A stretch of DNA of 64,000 nucleotides from Mucilaginibacter aquariorum (GTDB lineage: Bacteria > Bacteroidota > Bacteroidia > Sphingobacteriales > Sphingobacteriaceae), in NCBI RefSeq assembly GCF_024498135.1, contig NZ_JANHOH010000008.1, forward strand, positions 124,001 through 188,000. The letters run 5' to 3'. Positions within the stretch are counted from its first letter, which is position 1. The number at the start of each line of letters is the position of its first letter. The notes beneath the pieces are model-generated. The model was not told where the DNA came from. It worked only from the letters and a program-made list of their open reading frames with translations, and did not search any database. Both the position numbers and the translations under genes were made by a program. Shown here in pieces: positions 1-9,239 of the stretch.

Positions 1-1254
1 CTGAGTTTGCCCGATGACGCGCTTGTATGTTCATGCGAAGCGGTAAGCAAGCTTGATATTTGTTGTGCAGTAAACGATGGGGCAACTAACATCGACAGTA
101 TAAAAAAATGCACCAAGGCGGGCACAGGCTGTGGTGGTTGTGTGCCTTTGGTTAAGGATTTGATTACCGGTACGCTAAAAGCTAACGGGCAATATGTTAA
201 AAATGTAATATGCGAGCACTTTGATTATTCGAGACAGGAATTGTATGACCTGGTTAAAATAAACAAGGTTAAAAATTACGACCTGGTGCTTGATCATTTT
301 GGTAAGGGCGATGGCTGCGAAGTGTGTAAGCCAGTAATAGCCGGTATTTTATCCAGCTTGTGGAACGATGTTATTGTTAAACAAGATACTATACAAGATA
401 GTAATGACCGCTATCTGGCTAACATTCAAAAAGGTGGTACCTATTCTGTGGTGCCACGCATTCCCGGCGGAGAAATAACCCCTGATAAACTTATTGTAAT
501 TGGGCAGGTGGCTAAAAAGTACGGGCTTTACACCAAGATAACAGGTGGCCAGCGGATAGATCTTTTTGGCGCGCATGTAAACGACTTGCCGCAGATTTGG
601 GAAGAATTGATAGATGCCGGTTTTGAAAGCGGGCATGCTTATGGCAAAGCTTTGCGTACGGTTAAAAGCTGCGTAGGTAGCACCTGGTGCAGGTTTGGTT
701 TGCACGATAGCGTATCGTTTGCCATTGAAATAGAAGACAGATATAAAGGCATACGTTCCCCTCATAAACTTAAGGGCGGGGTAAGCGGCTGTATCCGCGA
801 ATGTGCCGAAGCGCAGGCAAAAGACTTTGGTGTTATAGCTACAGAAAAAGGCTGGAATTTATATGTATGCGGCAATGGCGGTTCTAAGCCACAGCATGCA
901 CTGTTATTGGCTACTGATATTGATAGCGAAACATGCATCAAATATTTAGATAGGTTCTTGATGTTCTATATAAAAACTGCCGATCCTTTAACCCGTACAG
1001 CAACGTGGCTTAACAAAATGGAGGGTGGCATGAGCTATCTTAAAAATGTAGTTATAAATGATAGTTTGGGTATAGTGGAGCAGCTGGAAGAAGAAATGCA
1101 GCAGTTGATAAACAGTTATCACTGCGAGTGGAAAGAAGTGGTGGACAACCCGGATCTGCGCAGGCGTTTTGCCCACTTTGTAAATGCCCCCGAAGTAAAA
1201 GATCCTAATATAAAATTTGAATCTATGCGCCAGCAGGTTAAGGCGCAGTGGTAA
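1..1254 (+). CDS. nirB: Nitrite reductase [NAD(P)H] large subunit, C-terminal half (partial)
   Basis: The frame is open from the first base, and NirB is normally over 800 residues, so the N-terminal FAD/NAD module lies outside the window. Numbering from the codon at base 7, a BFD-type [2Fe-2S] site is visible as C8-x-C10 with C42-x2-C45. A second, incomplete BFD-like domain has C69, C104 and C107. The nitrite/sulfite reductase half-domain follows, then the siroheme/[4Fe-4S] ligand pattern C222-x5-C228 and C262-x3-C266. The enzyme passes electrons from NAD(P)H through FAD and Fe-S centres to siroheme and reduces nitrite to ammonium in the cytoplasm. nirD follows after 41 bases and probably shares the transcript. 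The TTG at base 7 is an internal codon, not the start. Confidence 0.95.
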   Translation: MSLPDDALVCSCEAVSKLDICCAVNDGATNIDSIKKCTKAGTGCGGCVPLVKDLITGTLKANGQYVKNVICEHFDYSRQELYDLVKINKVKNYDLVLDHFGKGDGCEVCKPVIAGILSSLWNDVIVKQDTIQDSNDRYLANIQKGGTYSVVPRIPGGEITPDKLIVIGQVAKKYGLYTKITGGQRIDLFGAHVNDLPQIWEELIDAGFESGHAYGKALRTVKSCVGSTWCRFGLHDSVSFAIEIEDRYKGIRSPHKLKGGVSGCIRECAEAQAKDFGVIATEKGWNLYVCGNGGSKPQHALLLATDIDSETCIKYLDRFLMFYIKTADPLTRTATWLNKMEGGMSYLKNVVINDSLGIVEQLEEEMQQLINSYHCEWKEVVDNPDLRRRFAHFVNAPEVKDPNIKFESMRQQVKAQW

Positions 1255-1295
1255 TGGTTAGTTAATAATATGGTGTGCTTCTAAACAACAACAAC

Positions 1296-1646
1296 ATGGA
1301 AACAGTAACAGATATTGAATGGATATTAGCTTGTTATACAGATGATGTGCCGGCAAATGGCGGCGCCTGTATAAAACACGGCGATGAGCAGATAGCGATA
1401 TATAACTTTACCCGCCGTAATGAGTGGTATGCTACGCAAAACTTATGTCCGCACAAACAGCAGATGGTATTATCTCGGGGGATGATAGGCAGCACGGGCG
1501 AAGATTGTAACCCAAAAGTGGCCTGCCCTTTTCACAAAAAAACATTTTCGCTTATCAATGGCGAATGTTTAAGCGGGGATGATTACCAGATAAAAACGTA
1601 CCCGATTAAGGTGACTGACGGGCGGGTATATGTTGGGATTGTTTAA
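1296..1646 (+). CDS. nirD: Nitrite reductase small subunit, Rieske-type (NirD)
   Basis: A 116-residue Rieske-fold protein. The cluster-ligand motifs are C51-P-H53 and C77-P-F-H80, followed by the usual beta-strand end (TYPIKVTDGRVYVGIV). NirD partners NirB in assimilatory NADH-nitrite reductase and lies directly downstream of it. The ATG at 1296 was chosen; a GTG at 1275 in the same frame would add seven residues (MLLNNNN) with no family support. The stop is only 10 bases from the convergent end of the FNR-like regulator gene, with no room for a separate terminator. Confidence 0.93.
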   Translation: METVTDIEWILACYTDDVPANGGACIKHGDEQIAIYNFTRRNEWYATQNLCPHKQQMVLSRGMIGSTGEDCNPKVACPFHKKTFSLINGECLSGDDYQIKTYPIKVTDGRVYVGIV

Positions 1647-1656
1647 CAGAATTGAA

Positions 1657-2355
1657 TTACGGGAACATAATATCCTGGGCAAGTACAGAAAGAGCATCAT
1701 GATTATTTATCCTGATGCTTTTTGCTGAAAGGCTGATCAGTCCATCATTTACCAGCTCATTGATCATCCTGAAAACCGTTTCATAAGTTGCCCCCGAGTA
1801 CGATGCCAGGTCCTGCCGGCTTATGGCGATATTTATAAAACCATCCGCATTTATTCCAAATTGTTTTTGCAACGCTACCAGGGCTTCTGCCACGCGGCCT
1901 TTAACCGGCATATGTGCCAGGTTACGCATTTTTCTTTCCGATTCCCGTAGCTCGTCTGCAAAGAACATTAATAACTGGTAGGTAAAGTTGGAGTTTACCT
2001 TCAATGTGGCCTCAAAAAACTCCAGGCTAATGTAGCAGATCACCCCATTTTCCATAGCTGCGGCCGATACCGGATAGGTGCTGTTGTTGCCTAAGCCCCG
2101 GTGGCCAAAAGTTGCGCCTTCCTTTGCAAAACGGATAATTAATTCCTTTTCGGTATCCCATTTTTTGTAAACTTTCACCAAACCGGTATAAACAAAGTAG
2201 ATCCCGGTTACCGGATCGCCTTCTTTAAAGATGACCTCGCCTTTTTTAACCTTCAAATTTGTTTTATTCGCAGCTATGGCAGGATGCCATTCTGGTAGGC
2301 AATTCTTGCACATGAAACAACTTTTGGTATCGCAAGTGTTGGCTTTTTGTATCAT
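1657..2355 (-). CDS. Crp/Fnr-family regulator with N-terminal cysteine cluster
   Basis: A 232-residue protein with a cyclic-nucleotide-type effector domain (about residues 30-145) and a C-terminal winged helix (about 150-215). The N-terminus carries C8, C13, C16 and C19, and C107 lies in the sensor domain, resembling the four-cysteine [4Fe-4S] arrangement of E. coli FNR. In the recognition helix (GATYETVFR, 188-196) E192 and R196 match the FNR residues that read a TGA half-site; the serine position is Phe. It lies between nirBD and the divergent nitrate operon, so it probably controls one or both. Redox or NO sensing is inference. The start is the ATG at 2355; no strong promoter was seen upstream. 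Confidence 0.85.
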   Translation of the reverse strand: MIQKANTCDTKSCFMCKNCLPEWHPAIAANKTNLKVKKGEVIFKEGDPVTGIYFVYTGLVKVYKKWDTEKELIIRFAKEGATFGHRGLGNNSTYPVSAAAMENGVICYISLEFFEATLKVNSNFTYQLLMFFADELRESERKMRNLAHMPVKGRVAEALVALQKQFGINADGFINIAISRQDLASYSGATYETVFRMINELVNDGLISLSAKSIRINNHDALSVLAQDIMFP

Positions 2356-2669
2356 TTAGTAATAAAATGCTGTTAAAACATTACAAGGATAATACTAAAG
2401 GTTTGCTTTTGGATAAATTGAAGTGATTTTTTATAAAATATATCAATTTTATAGAGATAAATAGCTTGTTTTTATATTAAATGCTATTTATATGATGAAA
2501 TTGACCATTATTTTATCTGTTAAATCAATTGAGTGTTGATTTTTTGGCTAAATATTATTGTCAACTTCATATTTTACCTAATTGTGTGCTATTGATTTTT
2601 ACTTTTTTAATAAAAAACACCTTAAAATATGATTTTAGTCATAAAAATTCATTTATAATGAACTTTTCG

Positions 2670-2700
2670 TTGATATTTTAGATCAAATAGGATATATTTA
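2670..2700 (+). promoter_or_regulatory. Promoter candidate with overlapping TTGAT/ATCAA dyad for the nitrate operon
   Basis: A TTG (2670-2672), a 20-base spacer and TATATTTA (2693-2700) approximate the Bacteroidota -33/-7 consensus (TTG, about 19-20 bases, TAnnTTTG). The -33 element is the left arm of the dyad TTGAT-N7-ATCAA (2670-2686). The arms look like FNR half-sites, but the spacer is 7 rather than the canonical 4. Transcription from here would give a leader of about 150 bases before the porin gene. Regulator binding is inferred. Confidence 0.4.
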
Positions 2701-2781
2701 TAATAATAAAAGGAGTTAATTATTAAAGTTTTAATAAAAAAGAGCCTATGATAATAAAATTATAATTACACCCCAATAAAA

Positions 2782-2816
2782 AGCCCTGCCGGGAGGTCGC
2801 ATTCCCGAACAGGGTT
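2782..2816 (+). promoter_or_regulatory. Structured hairpin in the 5' leader of the nitrate operon
   Basis: The outer stem is CCCTG (2784-2788) with CAGGG (2810-2814), extended by a G-U and an A-U pair. The inner stem is CGGGA (2790-2794) with TCCCG (2803-2807), closing an 8-base loop. It lies 41 bases before the porin start codon. It lacks a clean T-tract, so it could be a leader regulatory structure or a weak attenuator. No riboswitch class was recognised. Confidence 0.5.
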
Positions 2817-2857
2817 AAACAGTTTTCATTGCTTTAACAAATAAAAAACTATCTCAA

Positions 2858-4399
2858 ATGTACAAAAATGTATTAAATCAATACACTATTGCTCTTGGTA
2901 TATCCACAATTATATCTTTCTGCAGCTTAAATGCTAAAGCACAGTTTGTCATTTCGGCACAGTTGCGGGCAAGGGGCGAGTTGAGAGATGGTTACGGAAC
3001 ATTACAAACCACCGGATATAAGGACGCAGCTTTTATTTCACAACGAACGCGTTTAACGCTCGATTACAAATGGAGCAAACTCATTTTTCATACATCTATA
3101 CAGGATGTAAGGTTGTGGGGCCAGGATGCATCAACCATCAGCATTGCAGACGGCAATAAGCTGGGACTTCACGAAGCCTGGGCCGAACTCATCTTATCCA
3201 ACAAAAACGATACTTCTTTTAAAACATCACCCGTAGATTATTTTGCTATTAAAATAGGTCGGCAGGAACTGGTTTACGATGACGAGCGCTTGCTGGGTAA
3301 CTCTGATTGGTTACCACAGGCCCGGCGACACGATGCTGTTGTGCTAAAGCTGCTGCAAAAAGGCTGGCAACTTGATATTGGCGCCGCATTTAACCAAAGC
3401 TCCGAAGCCATTAACTACAATGGCACTTATTATACACCTGCAAATATCCCGGCTACTGTAAAAGACAGTAAAGGTAACCTGGCCAACACCCCGCCCGGGA
3501 TGATACCTTTGATTAATAGCGCCGGTATCAGCGCGAAAAACGGAAGCCCCGCTTTTTTAAATCCGCCCGGTACAAACGCTTTAAATCAGAATTATAAGTC
3601 GCTTCAGTATTTATATGTTGCCAAAAAGTTTAACAAAACTAAAATATCCGGACTTTTTCTGTCTGATCAGTTTGGCAAATACATCCTTGATTCGGTCAAA
3701 AATGTTTCTGGGGCCGATGAAGGTTATATATATGGTAAGCGCTTTAATCAAACAGGAGTAAACACGCGGTACACTACCGGTTTATTGGTTAATCCTGCTT
3801 TTGGGGATAACAATCAGCTGGCCTTAACCGGGGGGTATTACTACCAGGGCGGGCACGATAAGGATGGTTTGGCCCTAAGCGCTTATACCTTTACTACATC
3901 AATAACCTACAAGCCAAACAATTTAAGTTATACAGCCGGTTGGGATTATCTGTCGGGCAACGATGGCTATTCAACCTCGACAACTAATCACCGCTTCGAT
4001 CCATTGTATGGTACACCTCACAAGTTTTGGGGGTACATGGACTACTTTTATGCGGTAAGCGGATCGCCTACTGGCGGCCTAAGTAACCCATACTTAAAGG
4101 CAAGGTTTACATCAGCCAGCAAACGTTTCACCACCGAACTGGCCGGCCATTATTTTATGCTGGCGCAAGATCAAAAAGACATTAGCGGGCAACCGGTTAA
4201 AAAACACCTGGGCACAGAGCTTGACCTTACTACAGGTTACAAACTCAACAAATTTACAGGAATCGACCTCGGCTTATCCTACATGGCTGCTACACGCAGT
4301 ATGGAGTATGCTAAAAATATTGCCCCAGGCACATCAGGCCTGCACCCGTTTTGGGCCTACTTGCAAGTAAATATCAAACCTGAATTTCTTAACAAATAA
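2858..4399 (+). CDS. Alginate-export-family outer-membrane porin (nitrate operon)
   Basis: A 513-residue protein with an N-terminal signal peptide (cleavage near NAKAQ, about residue 29). The body is alternating beta-strand sequence rich in Gly, Tyr and Asn, typical of a large outer-membrane barrel. The pattern LRARGELRDGYG followed by QRTRLTLDYKWSKL resembles the alginate export (AlgE-like) family. No alginate genes lie nearby. It is the first gene of the narK/nitrate reductase operon, 13 bases before narK, so a role in nitrate or nitrite passage across the outer membrane is the better guess. Family assignment is fairly secure; substrate is inference. Confidence 0.8.
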   Translation: MYKNVLNQYTIALGISTIISFCSLNAKAQFVISAQLRARGELRDGYGTLQTTGYKDAAFISQRTRLTLDYKWSKLIFHTSIQDVRLWGQDASTISIADGNKLGLHEAWAELILSNKNDTSFKTSPVDYFAIKIGRQELVYDDERLLGNSDWLPQARRHDAVVLKLLQKGWQLDIGAAFNQSSEAINYNGTYYTPANIPATVKDSKGNLANTPPGMIPLINSAGISAKNGSPAFLNPPGTNALNQNYKSLQYLYVAKKFNKTKISGLFLSDQFGKYILDSVKNVSGADEGYIYGKRFNQTGVNTRYTTGLLVNPAFGDNNQLALTGGYYYQGGHDKDGLALSAYTFTTSITYKPNNLSYTAGWDYLSGNDGYSTSTTNHRFDPLYGTPHKFWGYMDYFYAVSGSPTGGLSNPYLKARFTSASKRFTTELAGHYFMLAQDQKDISGQPVKKHLGTELDLTTGYKLNKFTGIDLGLSYMAATRSMEYAKNIAPGTSGLHPFWAYLQVNIKPEFLNK

Positions 4400-4412
4400 T
4401 AAATACCGCATA

Positions 4413-5711
4413 ATGGAAAAGCAACTTACTAAACTTAATATATTCTCAGTAAAAGGTATACAAATGCGCACCTTTCACATTACCTGGCTTATGTTTTTTG
4501 TATGTTTTTTTGGCTGGTTTGGGTTGGCGCCTTTAATGCCAACCATACGTGCCGAACTGCATTTAACTAAAGGGCAGGTAGGCAATATTATCATAGCATC
4601 GGTGTCTGCAACTATAATTGCGCGCCTTATTATTGGTAAGCTTTGCGATACCTGGGGGCCGCGAAAAACGGCTATAAGGTTATTGCTAATAGGATCGTTA
4701 CCGGTATTTTTTGTAGGCCTGGCGCATGATTATACAACGTTTTTATTATTTAGGCTGGCTATAGGCATTATAGGTGCATCATTTGTAATTACACAGTTCC
4801 ATACTTCTATGATGTTTGCGCCTAATATAAAAGGTACGGCAAACGCGGTTACCGGTGGCTGGGGTAACCTGGGTGGTGGGGTAACCAATATGGTAATGCC
4901 TTTAATATTTGCCGCTATTGTGGGTTTTGGTTATACCAAGGCCGATGCATGGCGCTACGCAATGATAGTACCCGGTGTAATGATGCTTGTTATAGCATTC
5001 ATATATTCAAAATACACTAAAGATACGCCCAATGGCAATTATGACGAGATAGGGTACACTGCCGGTAAATCATCAAAAACTGACTGGAAGATACTTGCCG
5101 ACTGGAGAGTATGGGCTTTAACGCTTGCATATGCCATGTGCTTTGGTATGGAGATCACCTTTGATAATGTGGCTTCGTTGCACTTTGTCGATTCTTTTCA
5201 CCTTTCGCAAAGCCAGGCGGGTTTTTGGGCTGGCATATTTGGGTTCATGAACCTGTTTGCACGCGCTTTGGGTGGTATCGTATCTGATAAAGTTGGTGGC
5301 AAATTTGGTATGCGCGGCAAGGGCTTATTACTTGCCGGCGTATTGCTGCTGGAAGGAATTGGGTTGATATTATTCGCACAATCGGGCACGCTGCTAATCG
5401 CTATTGTTTCCATGCTTTCATTCGCGCTGTTTCTTAAAATGGCTAACGGGGCCACTTATGGTATTGTGCCATTTGTAAACTCGAAAAATGTAGGGATGAT
5501 AAGCGGAATTGTTGGTGCCGGCGGAAACCTTGGAGGGATGATGTTTGGATTCCTTTTCAAATCGGCTACAATTACTTATGTGCAGGCATTTACTTATATA
5601 GGCTACACGGTTATAGCGGTAGCATTAATTGTTTTTGTAACCCGGTTTGTGAAAAACCCGGTAACAGTTGATCAGCCGGAAACACCGGCTATGGCGGGAA
5701 GTATGGCGTAA
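4413..5711 (+). CDS. narK: Nitrate/nitrite MFS transporter (NarK/NasA type)
   Basis: A 432-residue major-facilitator protein with about 12 hydrophobic segments. Both nitrate-signature motifs of the nitrate-nitrite porter family are visible: GWGNLGGG at 149-156 and GAGGNLGG at 368-375. It imports nitrate, and possibly exchanges nitrite, across the inner membrane. It sits between the porin and the nitrate reductase in one tight operon, only 5 bases before the reductase start. This context supports assimilatory uptake rather than respiration; no narGHI-like genes are present. Confidence 0.93.
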   Translation: MEKQLTKLNIFSVKGIQMRTFHITWLMFFVCFFGWFGLAPLMPTIRAELHLTKGQVGNIIIASVSATIIARLIIGKLCDTWGPRKTAIRLLLIGSLPVFFVGLAHDYTTFLLFRLAIGIIGASFVITQFHTSMMFAPNIKGTANAVTGGWGNLGGGVTNMVMPLIFAAIVGFGYTKADAWRYAMIVPGVMMLVIAFIYSKYTKDTPNGNYDEIGYTAGKSSKTDWKILADWRVWALTLAYAMCFGMEITFDNVASLHFVDSFHLSQSQAGFWAGIFGFMNLFARALGGIVSDKVGGKFGMRGKGLLLAGVLLLEGIGLILFAQSGTLLIAIVSMLSFALFLKMANGATYGIVPFVNSKNVGMISGIVGAGGNLGGMMFGFLFKSATITYVQAFTYIGYTVIAVALIVFVTRFVKNPVTVDQPETPAMAGSMA

Positions 5712-5716
5712 TAAAA

Positions 5717-8700
5717 ATGAGTGTAAAGGAATCATCAAATACATCAACAACGGTATGCTGCTATTGTGGTGTTGGCTGCGGCATTGTAGTAAACAAGGAG
5801 AGGAACGGAACAGTTACCGTAGTTGGTGATCAGGAGCATCCTGTAAACAAGGGCATGCTTTGCAGCAAGGGGCTTAACCTGCAATACACGGTTAATGATA
5901 AAAGCGACCGCCTGCTGTATCCGCAAATGCGGTATAATAAAAGTATGCCCATGCAGCAGGTAAGCTGGGACGAAGCCCTTGACCGCACTGCAGCAGTATT
6001 TAAGACTTTTATTGACAAGTACGGGCCGGATTCTGTCGCCTTTTATGCCTCGGGCCAATGTTTAACGGAGGAATATTATGTAGTTAACAAGCTGATGAAG
6101 GGCTTTATCGGCAGCAATAACCTTGATACTAATTCGCGTCTTTGCATGAGTAGTGCGGTAGCGGCATATAAAATAGCCCTGGGTGAAGATAGTGTACCAA
6201 TTTGTTATGATGATATTGAACTGGCCGACTGCTTTTTTATTGCCGGTGGTAACCCTGCCTGGTGCCATCCTATATTATGGCGCCGGGTTGAAGCGCACAA
6301 AGCGGCCAACCCCAATGTGAAGATCATTGTGGTTGATCCACGTATTACGGATACCTGCGCCATTGCTGATTTGCACCTGCCTATAAATCCCGGTACGGAT
6401 ATTACCCTGAACCATGCTATTGGCCGGTTGCTGATAGAAAATGGAGATATTGATATCGACTTTATTACTAACCATGCCGAAGGGTTTGAGCAGTACAGCG
6501 CTATTGTATTTGAACGGACACTTGCCGAATCGGCACAGATCTGCGGGTTAAGCGAAAGCAGCATACAGCAGGCAGCAAAATATATTGGCGATGCAAAAGG
6601 GTTTATTACCATGTGGACGATGGGGCTTAACCAAAGCGCTATCGGTGTGAATAAAAACCTTAGCCTAATAAATCTTAATTTAATTACAGGCCATATCGGT
6701 AAACCCGGTTCCGGGCCTTTTTCGCTTACGGGGCAGCCAAATGCCATGGGCGGCCGGGAGGTCGGAGGATTAGCCAATTTACTTCCGGCCCACCGTGAGC
6801 TCAGCAATCCTGTACATCGCGAAGAGGTTCAGAAGTTTTGGGGCGGCAGTATCATTCAGCCCAAACCGGGTTTAACCGCGACAGAAATGTTTGAGGCATT
6901 AAACGATGGTCGTTTAAAAGGCATATGGATAATGTGTACCAATCCGCTAACCAGTTTGCCAAATGTGCGCCTTGCCGAAGAAGCTTTAAAAAAGGCAAAG
7001 TTTGTGGTGGTCCAGGAAATTAGCAACAAGCCGGAAACATTAGCCTATGCCGATGTGATATTACCTGCCGCTGCCTGGGCCGAAAAAGAAGGCACCATGA
7101 CCAACTCCGAGCGGAGGATCAGTTATCTAAATAAAATAATAGAGCCGCCGGGCGAAGCTTTGCCCGATTCCGAGATCATTTGCCGCTTTGCCCGTAAAAT
7201 GGGGTATAAGGGCTTTGATTTTGAAAACGCCGCTGCTATTTATGCGGAGCATGTCAAACTTACCGCAAAAACCACTATAGATATCAGCGGACTAAGCCAT
7301 GCGGTTATAAAAGAAAACAAAACTGTACAATGGCCCTATAAAAAGAAGGGTCGCCCGGGTGGCACATCGCGATTATTTATAGATAAAGCTTTTTATACCC
7401 CATCAAAAAAAGCCCGGATAAGTGCTGTTCCCGATACATTAACCAGCGAAAGGCCCGATGATGATTACCCGTTCATATTAACCACCGGCCGTATCCGCGA
7501 TCAGTGGCACACCATGAGCAAGACGGGGAAGGTGAACAAGCTTAATCAGCATTACAAGCAGGCATTTGTAGAGATACACCCGGCAGATGCCGCCCGCCTG
7601 CAAATTAACGAAACGGATATAGTAACCATTTCATCAAGAAGGGGTGAGGTGAGGGTGCAGGCAAAATTATCGGCACAAATAAAACGGGGCGTAGTGTTTT
7701 TGCCTATGCACTGGGGCAAAATTTTAAATAACGACCTAAACCGGGCTAATAACATCACCAATGACCTGGTTGACCCCATATCTAAAGAGCCTGATTTTAA
7801 GTACTGTGCTGTAAATGTGAAGAGATATCAGAAGCCTTTTCAACGTGTTGTGGTTATTGGTGCGGGTGCGGGCGCTTATGGTTTTGTTAAATCGTATCGG
7901 GAACTAAATCCAAACGATCAGATCACTATTTTCAGCAAAGAGAACCATCCTTTTTATAACCGTGTAATGCTGCCCGATTATATAAGCGGTGAGCAGAAAT
8001 GGGAACAACTGGTAAAAATGAAGGATGAAGAAGAGCCCGCGTATAACATCAGGCTTTTAAGAGGGGTGAGCGTAGAGAATATTGATCGTGTAAATAAACA
8101 GGTTACCGATTCGCGGGGTGTTAAAACACCGTACGATGTATTGCTGATAGCCACCGGCAGCAGGGCAACCGTCCCTAAAAATGTACCCACTTTGCCGGGT
8201 ATATTCACCATGCGTAACCGTAACGATGCGGATAGTTTTAAGAAGTTTGTGCCGGTAAACGGCCATGTGGTTATTGTTGGCGGCGGCTTGCTAGGTTTGG
8301 AAATGGCTGCTTCGCTGCGCGAGATTGGAATTAAGATAACTATAGTGCAACGGGTATCGCGGTTTTTGAACCGCCAGTTAGATACTTTGGGTAGCCAGTT
8401 GCTGCACGAGGAAATGGTTGACCAGGGTTGCGATATTTATTATGATGATGAGGTGCAACTGTTTTATGGCAGATCAAAACTAACAGGTGTGGTTTTAAAA
8501 AGCGGGCGTAAAATTGATTGTAATGCCATGATCATTGCAGTAGGTACAACCCCCAATTTAGAGCTGGCAAGAGATTGTGGGTTAGATTGCAAGCGGGGGG
8601 TAATTGTAAACGAACGCATGCAAACCAGTGACCCTGATATATATGCTATCGGTGAGATAGCGGAGTTTGAAGGCACCCTATATGGTATTACCGCGGCAGC

Positions 8701-9226
8701 TGAGCAACAAGCCGAAGTGATGGCTAAATATATGAACGGCGATATTGCCAGTTATTACAAAGGCAGCTTGTTCATGAACATCATTAAAATTAATGGTTTC
8801 GACCTTTGCAGTATAGGGTTGCCCGAATGCCCGGATAGTAGCGATTATGAAGAAATAGTATTTATTGATAAGGCCAAACGCTATTATAAAAAATGCATCA
8901 TTCATAACGACAGGCTGGTTGGGGCAATACTTATTGGCGATAAAAGCGAGATGCTGGAGTTTAAAGAACTAATAGCAAATAAAACCGAGCTAAGCGAAAA
9001 GCGCCTTCAATTATTACGTGGAGGTAATAAAGCTGAACCTGTGTTGGGCAAGTTGGTTTGCAGTTGTAACAACGTTGGCAGCCAAAATATTCTCAATAAA
9101 ATAGCAGGTGGTTGTGATAATTTGAAAGACCTGTGTGCAGCAACGGGCGCCGGTACAGGTTGCGGATCGTGCAGGCCCGAGGTAAAGCGCCTGCTGGAAG
9201 AAAGCATAAACAATGTAATGTCTTAA
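5717..9226 (+). CDS. Single-chain assimilatory nitrate reductase: Mo-bisPGD + FAD/NAD + BFD [2Fe-2S] fusion
   Basis: 1169 residues. The N-terminal module is a molybdopterin oxidoreductase: [4Fe-4S] ligands C14, C17, C21 and C49, a probable Mo-ligand C143 (in NSRLCMSS), and a molybdopterin-dinucleotide-binding domain near 580-700. A Rossmann-type FAD/NAD reductase starts near 709 (VVVIGAGAGAYG) with a second nucleotide motif (VVIVGGGLLGLE). The C-terminus is a BFD [2Fe-2S] domain (about 1113-1160; C-S-C and GCGSC). The layout implies NADH to FAD to Fe-S to Mo electron flow in one polypeptide, reducing nitrate to nitrite for NirBD. In Klebsiella-type systems these parts are split between NasA and NasC. 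No signal peptide is present, so it is cytoplasmic. Confidence 0.93.
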   Translation: MSVKESSNTSTTVCCYCGVGCGIVVNKERNGTVTVVGDQEHPVNKGMLCSKGLNLQYTVNDKSDRLLYPQMRYNKSMPMQQVSWDEALDRTAAVFKTFIDKYGPDSVAFYASGQCLTEEYYVVNKLMKGFIGSNNLDTNSRLCMSSAVAAYKIALGEDSVPICYDDIELADCFFIAGGNPAWCHPILWRRVEAHKAANPNVKIIVVDPRITDTCAIADLHLPINPGTDITLNHAIGRLLIENGDIDIDFITNHAEGFEQYSAIVFERTLAESAQICGLSESSIQQAAKYIGDAKGFITMWTMGLNQSAIGVNKNLSLINLNLITGHIGKPGSGPFSLTGQPNAMGGREVGGLANLLPAHRELSNPVHREEVQKFWGGSIIQPKPGLTATEMFEALNDGRLKGIWIMCTNPLTSLPNVRLAEEALKKAKFVVVQEISNKPETLAYADVILPAAAWAEKEGTMTNSERRISYLNKIIEPPGEALPDSEIICRFARKMGYKGFDFENAAAIYAEHVKLTAKTTIDISGLSHAVIKENKTVQWPYKKKGRPGGTSRLFIDKAFYTPSKKARISAVPDTLTSERPDDDYPFILTTGRIRDQWHTMSKTGKVNKLNQHYKQAFVEIHPADAARLQINETDIVTISSRRGEVRVQAKLSAQIKRGVVFLPMHWGKILNNDLNRANNITNDLVDPISKEPDFKYCAVNVKRYQKPFQRVVVIGAGAGAYGFVKSYRELNPNDQITIFSKENHPFYNRVMLPDYISGEQKWEQLVKMKDEEEPAYNIRLLRGVSVENIDRVNKQVTDSRGVKTPYDVLLIATGSRATVPKNVPTLPGIFTMRNRNDADSFKKFVPVNGHVVIVGGGLLGLEMAASLREIGIKITIVQRVSRFLNRQLDTLGSQLLHEEMVDQGCDIYYDDEVQLFYGRSKLTGVVLKSGRKIDCNAMIIAVGTTPNLELARDCGLDCKRGVIVNERMQTSDPDIYAIGEIAEFEGTLYGITAAAEQQAEVMAKYMNGDIASYYKGSLFMNIIKINGFDLCSIGLPECPDSSDYEEIVFIDKAKRYYKKCIIHNDRLVGAILIGDKSEMLEFKELIANKTELSEKRLQLLRGGNKAEPVLGKLVCSCNNVGSQNILNKIAGGCDNLKDLCAATGAGTGCGSCRPEVKRLLEESINNVMS

Positions 9227-9239
9227 TTAAGCCGCTGAT

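Larger units (their letters stand above)
2356..2857. other. AT-rich divergent intergenic region between the FNR-like gene and the nitrate operon
   Basis: About 500 bases without a convincing gene. Contents: the regulator's upstream region, a dyad TATGA-N6-TCATA (2628-2643), a second dyad TTGAT-N7-ATCAA (2670-2686) that overlaps a promoter candidate, and a GC-rich hairpin (2782-2816) in the leader of the operon to the right. The rest is very AT-rich with no coding appearance. Confidence 0.6.
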
